A stretch of DNA of 22,904 bases. Source: a virus. Both the position numbers and the translations under genes were made by a program. Within the stretch, counting starts at the first letter, position 1; each line of letters starts with the position of its first letter. Location of the stretch: positions 1 to 22,904 of IMG/VR virus record IMGVR_UViG_3300001419_000059; one strand, given 5' to 3'. Below, piece after piece: positions 1 through 7,047 of the stretch. The notes under the pieces were generated by a model. That model saw nothing but the letters and a program-made list of their open reading frames with translations, did no database searches and had not been told where the DNA came from.

Positions 1-2
1 GC

Positions 3-80
3 AGGCTTTGTAACGCCCTTGACCACCTAAGTAGAAAGAACAAACCACAATCAATTAGGTTTAAGGTAGTATGGAAATGA
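3..80 (+). CDS. C-terminal end of an unknown upstream gene (partial)
   Basis: A frame open from the window edge encodes about 25 residues (ending IRFKVVWK) and stops with TGA at 78-80. The TGA overlaps an ATG at 77 in the pattern ATGA, the kind of junction used many times later in this operon, which is the main reason to think the frame is coding. The piece is too short to assign a family. The other two frames on this strand stop at 13 and 30, so this is the longest open candidate at the edge. Confidence 0.35.
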   Translation, partial: RLCNALDHLSRKNKPQSIRFKVVWK

Positions 81-166
81 GCGATGTTATCATAAAACGC
101 TGGCAGGATTTCACGGGCAAAGAGGCCGTTCATGAGGAGAGTGGGGAGAATTTTAATGACGCGTAG
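71..166 (+). CDS. Orphan 31-aa ORF matching the C-terminal tail of DNA methyltransferases
   Basis: The ORF starts with ATG at 71, or at 77 in an ATGA overlap with the preceding frame. It encodes 31 residues, of which DVIIKRWQDFTGKEAV is the striking part. From family knowledge, phage and alphaproteobacterial DNA N6-adenine/N4-cytosine methyltransferases (often ParB-methylase fusions) end in a helix of this form, just after the last catalytic-domain motif. No catalytic motif (DPPY or FxGxG) is present here, so methylation activity is not expected. The sequence could be a relic of a deleted methyltransferase or a retained small protein. The frame overlaps the next gene's start by 11 bases. The motif match is from memory and has not been searched. 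Confidence 0.5.
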   Translation: MEMSDVIIKRWQDFTGKEAVHEESGENFNDA

Positions 167-740
167 CTTTTACGATACGCATGACCTTTTGATGCCGATT
201 GTTTACGGTATTGTTCCGATGGCTGGCGGAAGTCCAGTTTATATCGGTATGACCACGCGCCCTTCGCAGCGCATGGATAACTATAGGAATGTGCAAAGAT
301 GCACAAATGCGCGTCTTGCAAAATGGCTTACCTCGAACGAGGCTGGATTCGTCGTTCTGTACGAGGGTGATGATTACAAGGCGCAAGAGGCAGAGTTGAT
401 AGCCGCCAGCGCTGGAAGTCTATTTAATTTTGTTCGTGGCGGGGATCAAAACTGGCGGACGCATCGCAAGAAACCTTGGATGGCTAAGACTGGCATTCCA
501 TGCCCTTCTGACTTCGCGCTGAGGATGTGTGGAAAAGATGCGCGAGCTAAAGATTATCGGGCTTGGCGAGATAGCCTGTCTGATGCGGATAGGTGCTTAC
601 ATGAAGTCGGGCTGGCGTACAGTTTAAGGTGGCACAGCGCGTTTATGAAGTCATTCAAAACATGGCTTTCTTTTACGTCTGATGCTGTCAACAACGCGAT
701 GAAAACGAGTAATTTTTCCCAACCCTATAGGGCGAGTTGA
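156..740 (+). CDS. GIY-YIG family endonuclease
   Basis: This 194-residue protein carries an N-terminal GIY-YIG nuclease domain. The elements seen are YGIV at 17-20, VYIGMT at 28-33, the P-x-Q-R-M segment with R39 in the usual catalytic-arginine helix, a QEAELI helix (E78/E80) for the metal-binding glutamate, and N91 followed by GG at 95-96, as in the usual LlN...GG ending. The C-terminal 90 residues are basic and aromatic and may bind DNA. ATG at 156 is preferred because GGGGAG sits seven bases upstream; an in-frame ATG at 132 is possible. It lies directly before the small terminase gene. Proteins of this type are often homing endonucleases. A packaging role is an alternative because nuclease genes beside terminase genes can assist cos cleavage, but that is established for HNH proteins, not for this family. 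Confidence 0.75.
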   Translation: MTRSFYDTHDLLMPIVYGIVPMAGGSPVYIGMTTRPSQRMDNYRNVQRCTNARLAKWLTSNEAGFVVLYEGDDYKAQEAELIAASAGSLFNFVRGGDQNWRTHRKKPWMAKTGIPCPSDFALRMCGKDARAKDYRAWRDSLSDADRCLHEVGLAYSLRWHSAFMKSFKTWLSFTSDAVNNAMKTSNFSQPYRAS

Positions 741-742
741 CT

Positions 743-1111
743 ATGTCCCAGAAAAAAACACCAAAATCAGTGGGAAGGCCAAGGTTTCAGCCTACCGCCG
801 AGGAACGAAAAATCGTTGAGATGATGGCTGCACTTGGCACACCTCTTGATGATATGGCGCGTAATGTTCGCAAGGGTGGCATAGACGTTAAGACGCTACG
901 GAAACACTTTGATGAAGAAATTTCAACTGGCGCGACACGGGCTAATATCAAGGTCGGAGGCGCTATGTATAATAAAGCTCTCGGCGGCGATGTACAGGCT
1001 CAAAAGTATTTCTTAAGCTGTAGGGCCGGGTGGACGGAGAAAAACGCCATCGAGGTGTCAGGCGGCGTGACAATCGAATTGGTGGACTTCACCAGTGCAG
1101 ACAAGAATTAG
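743..1111 (+). CDS. terS: Terminase small subunit
   Basis: This 122-residue protein has the shape of phage small terminases. It opens with a basic N-terminus containing GRP and a helix-turn-helix region (EERKIVEMMAALG...DDMARNV...IDVKTLRKHFDEE, roughly residues 23-60). An oligomerisation helix follows, in which ANIKVGGAMYNKAL and AQKYFLSCRAGW match the common 'A..Gd..a..f.l..r.gW' pattern. It would bind the packaging site and present DNA to the large subunit. It is followed immediately by the large terminase gene, whose start overlaps its 3' end by 17 bases. ATG at 743 is chosen. An in-frame TTG at 737 overlaps the previous stop and could also serve. Confidence is high from domain pattern plus context. 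Confidence 0.82.
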   Translation: MSQKKTPKSVGRPRFQPTAEERKIVEMMAALGTPLDDMARNVRKGGIDVKTLRKHFDEEISTGATRANIKVGGAMYNKALGGDVQAQKYFLSCRAGWTEKNAIEVSGGVTIELVDFTSADKN

Positions 1112-2414
1112 AATCCCGCACAACTGGAAGCCCCGACCATACCAGCGCAATTTCTGGGCTGCAATGGCGCGAGGGTGCAAGCGTGCTGTGCTTGTGTGGC
1201 CTAGGCGTCATGGCAAAGATGACGTTTCGCTGCATTTTATGTGCTGGTCTGCATTGCAAAAAGCTGCGACGTACTGGTATATGCTCCCAGAAGCCGCTCA
1301 GGCGCGCAAAGCTATCTGGACGGCTATAAACCCGCACACAGGCCGGAAGCGCATTGATGAGGCGTTTCCACGGGGCATTGTTAAGCGCAAGAACGACCAG
1401 GAAATGTATATCGAACTGATTAATGGCTCCACGATCCAGATCGTCGGTTCGGATAACTATAACTCACTTGTTGGATCGCCTCCTTATGGCGTGGTGTTTT
1501 CTGAATGGGCTTTGGCAAACCCGTCAGCTTGGGGCTATCTGCGTCCTATCCTGCGCGAGAACGGTGGCTGGGCTATCTTCAACGGCACGCCACGAGGTCG
1601 CAACCACCATTCCACGATGTACGAGGCGGGGCTGGGTGACGACGAATGGTTCTGCGAGCTATTGACATGGAAAGACGCAGACGTTTTCACAGCCGAGGAA
1701 ATGAAAAAAGAGCGGCTTGAATACGAGCGGGAACACGGCAAGGACCAAGGAAACGCTTTGTTTCAGCAGGAATACAACTGCTCGTTTGATGCCGCTGTTA
1801 TGGGCGCGTATTACAGCGGCGAAATATCCAAGGCGGTAGAAGATGGGCGTGTGACCAAGATTGTGCATGATAAGGGATTGCGCGTTCATACCATGTGGGA
1901 CTTGGGGCGGTCTGATAGCACTGTCGTCTGGGTTTTCCAGGAAGTCGGCAATAGCTGGCACGTCCTGCGCTGCATAGCCAACAACGGCGTGAACATTGAT
2001 TGGTTTGCCAAAGAGTTGGACGGTCACGATTACACTTTTGGAAACCATTACATCCCGCACGACGGCGCACACGAACGCATTGGCATGGAAAAGAGCGTTG
2101 ATAAGCAACTTGGAGACTTGCTGGCTGGTGAGGTTGTCGTTGTTCCGTCTCCGCCAGGGTCAAGGCAAGTCGGCATCACCGAAACCCGTAAACAGATCAA
2201 TAAATGCTACTTTGACAAGGACGGGTGCCATGATGGGCTAGAGGCCTTGCGTATGTATCGCCGTGTGTGGGATGATAAGAACAAGCGGTTCCGGGATGAA
2301 CCGCTTCACGATTGGACTTCGGACTATGCAGACAGCTTCAGGTGCGGCGTAATGGGCTATGAACCAGCAAGCGACTGGGGAAAACTCGAATATCCAAAGA
2401 TGGATTATGTGTAA
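1095..2414 (+). CDS. terL: Terminase large subunit (ATPase and nuclease)
   Basis: This 439-residue DNA packaging motor begins at GTG 1095, with GGTGGA eight bases upstream. The start is supported by the conserved N-terminal PRPYQRNFW segment, which a later ATG would lose. The ATPase domain shows a Walker A-like WPRRHGKDD (35-43, K41), a Walker B ending in the catalytic acid (YGVVFSEW, E137) and the coupling motif IFNGTPRG (161-168). The C-terminal RNase H-like nuclease domain starts with MWDLGRSDS (D269, D274), and further acidic and His residues occur in the HYIPHDGAHE region. The length is typical. The gene overlaps terS and is followed by the portal gene after a 125-base gap, the standard phage order. 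Confidence 0.93.
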   Translation: MQTRIRIPHNWKPRPYQRNFWAAMARGCKRAVLVWPRRHGKDDVSLHFMCWSALQKAATYWYMLPEAAQARKAIWTAINPHTGRKRIDEAFPRGIVKRKNDQEMYIELINGSTIQIVGSDNYNSLVGSPPYGVVFSEWALANPSAWGYLRPILRENGGWAIFNGTPRGRNHHSTMYEAGLGDDEWFCELLTWKDADVFTAEEMKKERLEYEREHGKDQGNALFQQEYNCSFDAAVMGAYYSGEISKAVEDGRVTKIVHDKGLRVHTMWDLGRSDSTVVWVFQEVGNSWHVLRCIANNGVNIDWFAKELDGHDYTFGNHYIPHDGAHERIGMEKSVDKQLGDLLAGEVVVVPSPPGSRQVGITETRKQINKCYFDKDGCHDGLEALRMYRRVWDDKNKRFRDEPLHDWTSDYADSFRCGVMGYEPASDWGKLEYPKMDYV

Positions 2415-2428
2415 GGAAGGATACAGAT

Positions 2429-2479
2429 ATGGACGGAGGCATCATCGGCCTGATCCTAAAGTTGATTGGGTTGCTATAA
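2429..2479 (+). CDS. Possible 16-codon hydrophobic peptide
   Basis: ATG at 2429 opens a frame for MDGGIIGLILKLIGLL, ending at TAA 2477-2479. A strong ribosome binding site, AAGGAAGG, lies exactly eight bases upstream, which is better than at many real genes here. The peptide is almost entirely hydrophobic with one lysine and would insert in or lie on a membrane. The -35 element of the promoter at 2462 falls inside the frame. It could be a leader peptide, a small membrane-active protein or chance. No family is recognised. Confidence 0.35.
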   Translation: MDGGIIGLILKLIGLL

Positions 2480-2490
2480 CGTGTTAATAT
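2462..2490 (+). promoter_or_regulatory. Sigma70-type extended -10 promoter for the portal operon
   Basis: TTGATT at 2462-2467 is followed by a 17-base spacer and TAATAT at 2485-2490, with TG one base before the -10 box (extended -10). It lies 50 bases ahead of the portal ATG. A very similar extended -10 and leader occur at 14365. Use by the host sigma70 polymerase is inferred from the match. Confidence 0.55.
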
Positions 2491-2500
2491 TCGGCACTGA

Positions 2501-2514
2501 CCGCTGTGAAGCGG
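2501..2514 (+). promoter_or_regulatory. GNRA-loop hairpin in the portal leader
   Basis: CCGCT and AGCGG form a 5-bp stem closed by a GTGA (GNRA) tetraloop. The core CGCTGTGAAGCG begins 12 bases after the -10 box and would be at or near the 5' end of the transcript. The same 12-base core at the same distance occurs before the HNH gene. It is likely a transcript-stabilising leader; a pyrimidine-rich tract follows, so weak termination of upstream transcripts is also possible. Confidence 0.5.
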
Positions 2515-2539
2515 CCTATTTCCTTGCAAGGGATTGAAA

Positions 2540-4762
2540 ATGGACGACAGCGAAATCCTCAATATCGTGCGGCTCGAAAGCGCAGACGCCGAAAGCTATA
2601 TCAATTCGGAGATCAGCGAGGACCGCGAGGAGGCGCTTAAATCGTATCTTGGAGAGCCATACGGCGACGAGGTTGCCGGGTCTAGCCAAGTCGTTACCCG
2701 CGAAGTCATGGAAACGATTGAATGGGCCATGCCTTCCATTCTCAAGGTGTTTGCGGGCGGCGATGACGTTGTTGATTTCCAGCCCGTTGGCCCCGAAGAT
2801 GAGAAAAGCGCAGAGCAGGCCACCGATTACATCAATTACTGCTTCTACAACGACAATCCAGGCTTTTTAATCCTTAACACTTGGTTTAAGGACGCGCTCA
2901 TTGCCAAGATGGGCGTGGTCAAATCATTCTGGGAAGTCAAAGAAAAGGCATACGAAGAAGATTACAGCGGGCTTTCGCAGGCGCAGTACAATCTGTTGAC
3001 GGATAGCGACAGCGTTGAGGTTCTTGAGCATACAGCATACACGCAAGACGGCTTAGAAGTTGAAGACGGCGAGTTTGATGTGGCTGGCGTTGACGTTATG
3101 ACCGGGCAGCCTATCGAGTTCATGCACGACGTTAAGATCCGCGTGACGACTAAAGAGGGCCGTATGAAGACGGTCAACATCCCGCCCGAAGAATTTTACA
3201 TCTCACGTCAAGGCGTGGACCCTGATTCAAGCCCATATCTTGAGCACCGGGCAACAATGACGGCATCCGACCTTGTGGCGATGGGGTTTGACCGCAAGAC
3301 CGTTGAGAGCATCCCGTCAGCGTCAGAAGACGATCCCAGTGGCGAGCGTCAAATCCGCATGGGGACATCTGATGATGAGGAAACCCGCGCCGATCCTGCC
3401 ATGCGAGATATTACGGTCTATGAGAGCTATGTTTTTCTGGACAAGGACGACAGCGGGATTGCGCGCCGACACAAGGTTCTTTGGGCTGGCGAAGAAATCC
3501 TTGAAACGGAACTGTGCGAACACCAGCCTTTCTCGATTATTCAGACCATCCCAATCCCACACCGGGCGTATGGCCTGAGCCTTGCTGACATTGTGGTTGA
3601 CTTGCAGCGTATCAAGACGACAATCATGCGCCAAACCCTCAACAATCTGTATCTCAGCAACAACCCTGAGCGTGAGGTTCTTGAAGGCAAGGTAAACATC
3701 GAAGATCTGATGCAGTCGCGCCCAGGCGGGTTGAAGCGCGTCAAGCAAATGGGTTCTATTCGTGAGATTGCATATCCGTTTGTGGCGGCGCAATCGTTTA
3801 CCATGCTCGACGGTATCGACAGCATGATTTCGAAGCGGACTGGCATCTCAAACGCGGTGACGGGCATTGATGCAGACGTGCTCCAGAATGAGACAGCTAC
3901 GGCGTCAAACAACCAAGCTGCGGCTGCGAACCAGCGGTTAGAGACGATCTGCCGGATCTTTGCTGAAACTGGCGTTAAGCACCTGTTTAAGACATATCTG
4001 CGTATGATGGTCAAACACCAGGACAAACAGCGGGTTATCCGCCTGCGGAATGAATGGGTTGAAATGGACCCGCGCAGTTGGAATGCTGAAATGGACGTTT
4101 CAATTGACGTTGGCCTCGGTCACGGCAACAAAGACCAGCAAGTAGCGCACCTGATGAATTTGATGAACTGGCAGAAAGAGATGCTTGCATCTGGTGGCGT
4201 CGGCATGGTGCGCCCGAAGCATATCTATAACACGTTCTCCAAGATTGTGAAGGCGATCGGGTTTAAGTCAATCGAGCCGTTTATGGACGATCCAGGCGAC
4301 GAGCCATTGCCACAGCCAGAACAAGGGCAAGACCCGAATGCTGCACTGATCGCAGGCCAGATGCAGATAGAGCAGTTGAAAGCGCAACTGAAAATGGCTG
4401 AAACACGGGCTAAAATACAGGTTGATACTCAAAAGATACATGTCGACCACCAGCACGAAATGCACAAGCTGGGCCTTGAACGCGAAAAGCTGGACGTCGA
4501 GCGCGAGAAGATTGCTGCCCAGATGGATCAGACTGCGGCAAAGCTGGAAGTCGAAAAGGAAAAGGCCGGGGCGCAATTGGCTATGGAAGCCGACAGACTG
4601 CGGTATGACGCCGAGCAGAAAGAACGTGACCGTGGTATGAGTGCTGCTGAAAAGCGCGAAGACCGTATGCACCAAGCGGCTATTTCTGAACGCAAGTCAC
4701 AAAAGATGGTGAAAATGCAGCGCGGGCCTGATGGTTCAATGACGGGGATGGTTGAAGAATAA
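2540..4762 (+). CDS. Portal protein
   Basis: This 740-residue portal forms the dodecameric DNA channel at the capsid vertex. Its position right after terL, its length, the early segment with GSSQVVTREVMETIEWAMPS, and the stem/clip region with PHRAYGLSLADIVVDLQRIKT (about residues 338-358) fit the P22-like podovirus portal class. Residues about 604-720 form a long, highly charged coiled coil rich in Q, K, E and R, resembling the barrel extension seen in P22-type portals. ATG at 2540 is preferred, with AAGGGA seven bases upstream; TTG at 2534 is in frame but lacks a better site. It ends TAATG, coupled to the next gene. The promoter and hairpin just upstream probably drive it. Confidence 0.88.
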   Translation: MDDSEILNIVRLESADAESYINSEISEDREEALKSYLGEPYGDEVAGSSQVVTREVMETIEWAMPSILKVFAGGDDVVDFQPVGPEDEKSAEQATDYINYCFYNDNPGFLILNTWFKDALIAKMGVVKSFWEVKEKAYEEDYSGLSQAQYNLLTDSDSVEVLEHTAYTQDGLEVEDGEFDVAGVDVMTGQPIEFMHDVKIRVTTKEGRMKTVNIPPEEFYISRQGVDPDSSPYLEHRATMTASDLVAMGFDRKTVESIPSASEDDPSGERQIRMGTSDDEETRADPAMRDITVYESYVFLDKDDSGIARRHKVLWAGEEILETELCEHQPFSIIQTIPIPHRAYGLSLADIVVDLQRIKTTIMRQTLNNLYLSNNPEREVLEGKVNIEDLMQSRPGGLKRVKQMGSIREIAYPFVAAQSFTMLDGIDSMISKRTGISNAVTGIDADVLQNETATASNNQAAAANQRLETICRIFAETGVKHLFKTYLRMMVKHQDKQRVIRLRNEWVEMDPRSWNAEMDVSIDVGLGHGNKDQQVAHLMNLMNWQKEMLASGGVGMVRPKHIYNTFSKIVKAIGFKSIEPFMDDPGDEPLPQPEQGQDPNAALIAGQMQIEQLKAQLKMAETRAKIQVDTQKIHVDHQHEMHKLGLEREKLDVEREKIAAQMDQTAAKLEVEKEKAGAQLAMEADRLRYDAEQKERDRGMSAAEKREDRMHQAAISERKSQKMVKMQRGPDGSMTGMVEE

Positions 4763-6117
4763 TGGCCGATGAACAGTTCATCCCTATTGGCGGGCTTATT
4801 GGCAAGAACCTTGACGCGGTTCGGCTTAACCAGACGGACGGCACGCCCGTGCTTCGAGAAGGCGTATTTGTTGGCGACCCTGACACGTTTGCAGCTAGGG
4901 CAGGCGTAACCAATACCACCCCAGCAACAGACGCATATGGCCTTGTGACGCGGCCTATCCTTTCTAACCAGTCTCTTGGCGTCGGTGATCTGACCGTTGA
5001 CGCTTGGGGCTCGCAAAAGATGTCGCTCCCCTTCTCGCTGTTCAGCGGGATGTTTACCTTCGACATTCCACAAACCAAGTGGATGATGTACGAGAACGGA
5101 ACGCAGGTTTATACCTCCACAGATATTGTGTCTGAGAATGGCGAGGGTGTCCTTCGCACCACTGCGACTAACTCCACACTGCTTATCGAATCCCGTACTT
5201 GCCCACGATACCAGTCCAACCGTGGGCACTTGTTCTCCACAGCGGGTTGGTTCCCTTCCAAGACCAATGACGGCATCCGTGAGTGGGGTGTTGGCACGGC
5301 GGAGAACCGTGTTAATTTCAGGCTCAAATCCGACGGGTTGCTGTACGCAGTCCAGCGGAGTGGTAACGTAGAGACACATGAACAACTGATTGACACCTCT
5401 GGCGTGACAGGTTTCGATGTCGAGAAGGGCAACGTGTACGACATCCAGTATCAGTGGCGTGGTGTGGGCAATTACTACTTCTACGTCAACCTGAAGTTAG
5501 TTCATACCTTTAGCCATCTCGGTACGCTGACGGCCTTGAGTATGGAGAATCCTGCTCTGCCTGTACGCCTTGCTGCACAGAGAACTACCCAAGACGTTGA
5601 AGCGCATTTCGGCTGTGTAGATATCACATCTGAGAATGGCGCAGAAGCTAAACTGGAATACGGTTCAGCCTACGCTGCCGCAGTAGCCACTGGCACAGAT
5701 AAACCGATCATTGTGGTTAAGCAGCCGTTGTTAATAAACAGTGAGACGAATACCCGTGACTTGACGCTCACCCGTATTACCATGAACTGCACAAAGAAGG
5801 CCACGTTCAAGGTATGGAGCACGCGTGATGCTACGGCGTTCACTGGCCCTACGTTTGTTTCGGTGAACCAGGGTAGCTTTGTCGAGTCGGACTCCCCAGA
5901 CATGGCGGTAGGGGCTGTTCGTGCCACGGCTGTGGATACGGCTAAGTTGCGGTTTGTCACTGCTGTGAACGTCGAAGCAAACGTCTCTCGTGAAGTCACA
6001 AACCCTGACCCGATTGCAATTCTTTTCCCGATTGTCCGAGGCGATTACATTGTGGTAACGGTGACGGCTTCCTCTGCTACGGCAGATTGCGTTATTGAAT
6101 GGGGAGAGCACATCTAA
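4762..6117 (+). CDS. Lectin-like beta-rich structural protein, possible capsid fibre
   Basis: This 451-residue protein starts in a TAATG overlap with the portal. The N-terminal 70 residues (ending DAYGLVTRPI) look like a virion-anchoring segment of the kind seen in other phage structural proteins. Residues about 100-295 alternate hydrophobic and polar residues in a jelly-roll-like pattern, with QYQWRGVGNYYFYVN near 226-240 typical of concanavalin-like folds. The rest is beta-rich. No enzyme motif is visible. Codon choice looks richer in C-ending codons than in the neighbours. A surface-displayed head fibre or decoration protein is the best guess; a chaperone or carbohydrate-binding tail part is possible. 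Function is inferred from context only. Confidence 0.6.
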   Translation: MADEQFIPIGGLIGKNLDAVRLNQTDGTPVLREGVFVGDPDTFAARAGVTNTTPATDAYGLVTRPILSNQSLGVGDLTVDAWGSQKMSLPFSLFSGMFTFDIPQTKWMMYENGTQVYTSTDIVSENGEGVLRTTATNSTLLIESRTCPRYQSNRGHLFSTAGWFPSKTNDGIREWGVGTAENRVNFRLKSDGLLYAVQRSGNVETHEQLIDTSGVTGFDVEKGNVYDIQYQWRGVGNYYFYVNLKLVHTFSHLGTLTALSMENPALPVRLAAQRTTQDVEAHFGCVDITSENGAEAKLEYGSAYAAAVATGTDKPIIVVKQPLLINSETNTRDLTLTRITMNCTKKATFKVWSTRDATAFTGPTFVSVNQGSFVESDSPDMAVGAVRATAVDTAKLRFVTAVNVEANVSREVTNPDPIAILFPIVRGDYIVVTVTASSATADCVIEWGEHI

Positions 6118-6296
6118 TGGTATTGACTAAAATTAAAGCAATGACGGGTGAGTACGAGTACATCAACCTTGATGCTATCGAGTCCGTCGAAGTGCATGAC
6201 GACCACTACTGTATTTCTATCGGGACCGTTGGATGTATCTGTGCTGCACTGGATGACCCGACTATCAATGCTATAATCGCAGCGGCAGACGCATAA
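6117..6296 (+). CDS. Small hypothetical protein with FlbD-like pattern
   Basis: This 59-residue protein starts at ATG 6117 in a TAATG overlap, with GGGGAGAG eight bases upstream; an earlier in-frame ATG at 6099 is less likely. The sequence reads as a short strand, a turn with EYINLDAIESVEV, another strand, and a final helix (DPTINAIIAA). This resembles the small FlbD-type or YxIN beta-beta-alpha arrangement by eye only. No catalytic residues stand out. It is coupled on both sides by one-base overlaps, so it is made with the lectin-like protein and the next ORF. Role unknown. Confidence 0.6.
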   Translation: MVLTKIKAMTGEYEYINLDAIESVEVHDDHYCISIGTVGCICAALDDPTINAIIAAADA

Positions 6297-6661
6297 TGCT
6301 GGCGTCTCTTCTGCTCAACAACGCCTACGCGGGCCACGGGAAGCCGAAGCGGGACTATGTTTCAAATGATCGGTTTATCCATTATCAGGGGGTGACGTAT
6401 GACACAGACGACAAGCCCGAAAAAGAAACCGTTAGGCGCATTGTCAAAGCCGTCGCCAAGATCAACGTACCAAAAGAAGTTCGAACTGAGATTAATGCCC
6501 TATCCCGCGTGTTGTTGGATGATGGGGCACAGCGATCTATACAGCGACAGCTTGAACGAGCAAGAGATTATCGAAGGCTTGCCGAGTTGCTAAGGGCGCA
6601 TGTTCAAGAGGTTGCCGACGCTGAAGAAGCTGCATTTATGTTGTTGCTGATGGAGTTGTGA
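6296..6661 (+). CDS. Hypothetical protein, mostly helical
   Basis: This 121-residue protein is coupled to the previous gene by TAATG. After a short hydrophobic start (MLASLLLNNAYAG) that includes a possible weak signal-like stretch, a basic segment leads to a long helical part from about residue 45 on, rich in Arg, Leu and Ala. Its end (HVQEVADAEEAAFMLLLMEL) is strongly amphipathic. No family is recognised. Location between portal and scaffold genes suggests a minor virion or assembly factor, but nothing in the sequence proves it. Confidence 0.6.
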   Translation: MLASLLLNNAYAGHGKPKRDYVSNDRFIHYQGVTYDTDDKPEKETVRRIVKAVAKINVPKEVRTEINALSRVLLDDGAQRSIQRQLERARDYRRLAELLRAHVQEVADAEEAAFMLLLMEL

Positions 6662-6662
6662 T

Positions 6663-6991
6663 ATGCCGAGCATAAAAGAATACCAACGCGGGTTCTCACA
6701 GCTAAATGACGCGAATTACAATGATTTCATGCGCGGCGGCATCCTTTACGATCCGGCTCAGACTGACGTTGGAGAGACATTGCCGTGGGTGAAAGCTGCT
6801 AAAAGTGGCGTGCTAGGCTCTTTCATCTATGACGAAATATCCAACCCGCTGCTTGACTGGCGGGGCGCAACTACGTCACCTGGGACCAGGACGTGCTAAA
6901 CCGCATGAAGCTGTTGGAACGCAATGGTGAGACGTTTGACACGTATGGGCTTCTAAACGACCCTCTAGCTGCGCCTATATTTTGCGACTAG
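6663..6991 (+). CDS. Hypothetical protein interrupted by an apparent -1 frameshift
   Basis: The frame starting at ATG 6663 stops at 6899 after 78 residues, but its last dozen (GATTSPGTRTC) look out of frame. From about 6863 the -1 frame reads smoothly as NYVTWDQDVLNRMKLLERNG and on through DTYGLLNDPLAAPIFCD to TAG at 6989-6991. Slipping back one base, or adding one G in the GGGG run at 6862-6865, joins the two halves into a protein of about 109 residues without any gap. The cause could be a missing base in the assembly, a real mutation or programmed slippage; the run lacks a canonical X_XXY_YYZ heptamer. The gene begins one base after the previous stop. No family is recognised. Confidence 0.6.
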
Positions 6992-7017
6992 ACGAACACG
7001 CAACACTGTGGCATAAT
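6989..7017 (+). promoter_or_regulatory. Candidate sigma70-type extended -10 promoter
   Basis: TAGACG at 6989-6994, a 17-base spacer, then CATAAT at 7012-7017 preceded by TG-G. It lies 30 bases before the ATG at 7048. The downstream CTGTGA at 7027 echoes the leader core seen at 2504 and 14387, but the spacing is four bases shorter and no stem forms. Confidence 0.42.
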
Positions 7018-7047
7018 TGCTCCGCACTGTGACGAAAAGGTTACACA

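Noticed and set aside
1030-1329. Open + strand frame across the terS/terL junction
   Set aside because: It overlaps both terminase genes in another frame and has no ribosome site or family pattern.
4528-5385. Long - strand ORF of 285 codons
   Set aside because: It runs opposite the end of the portal and the lectin-like gene, both with strong coding features, and shows no family pattern.
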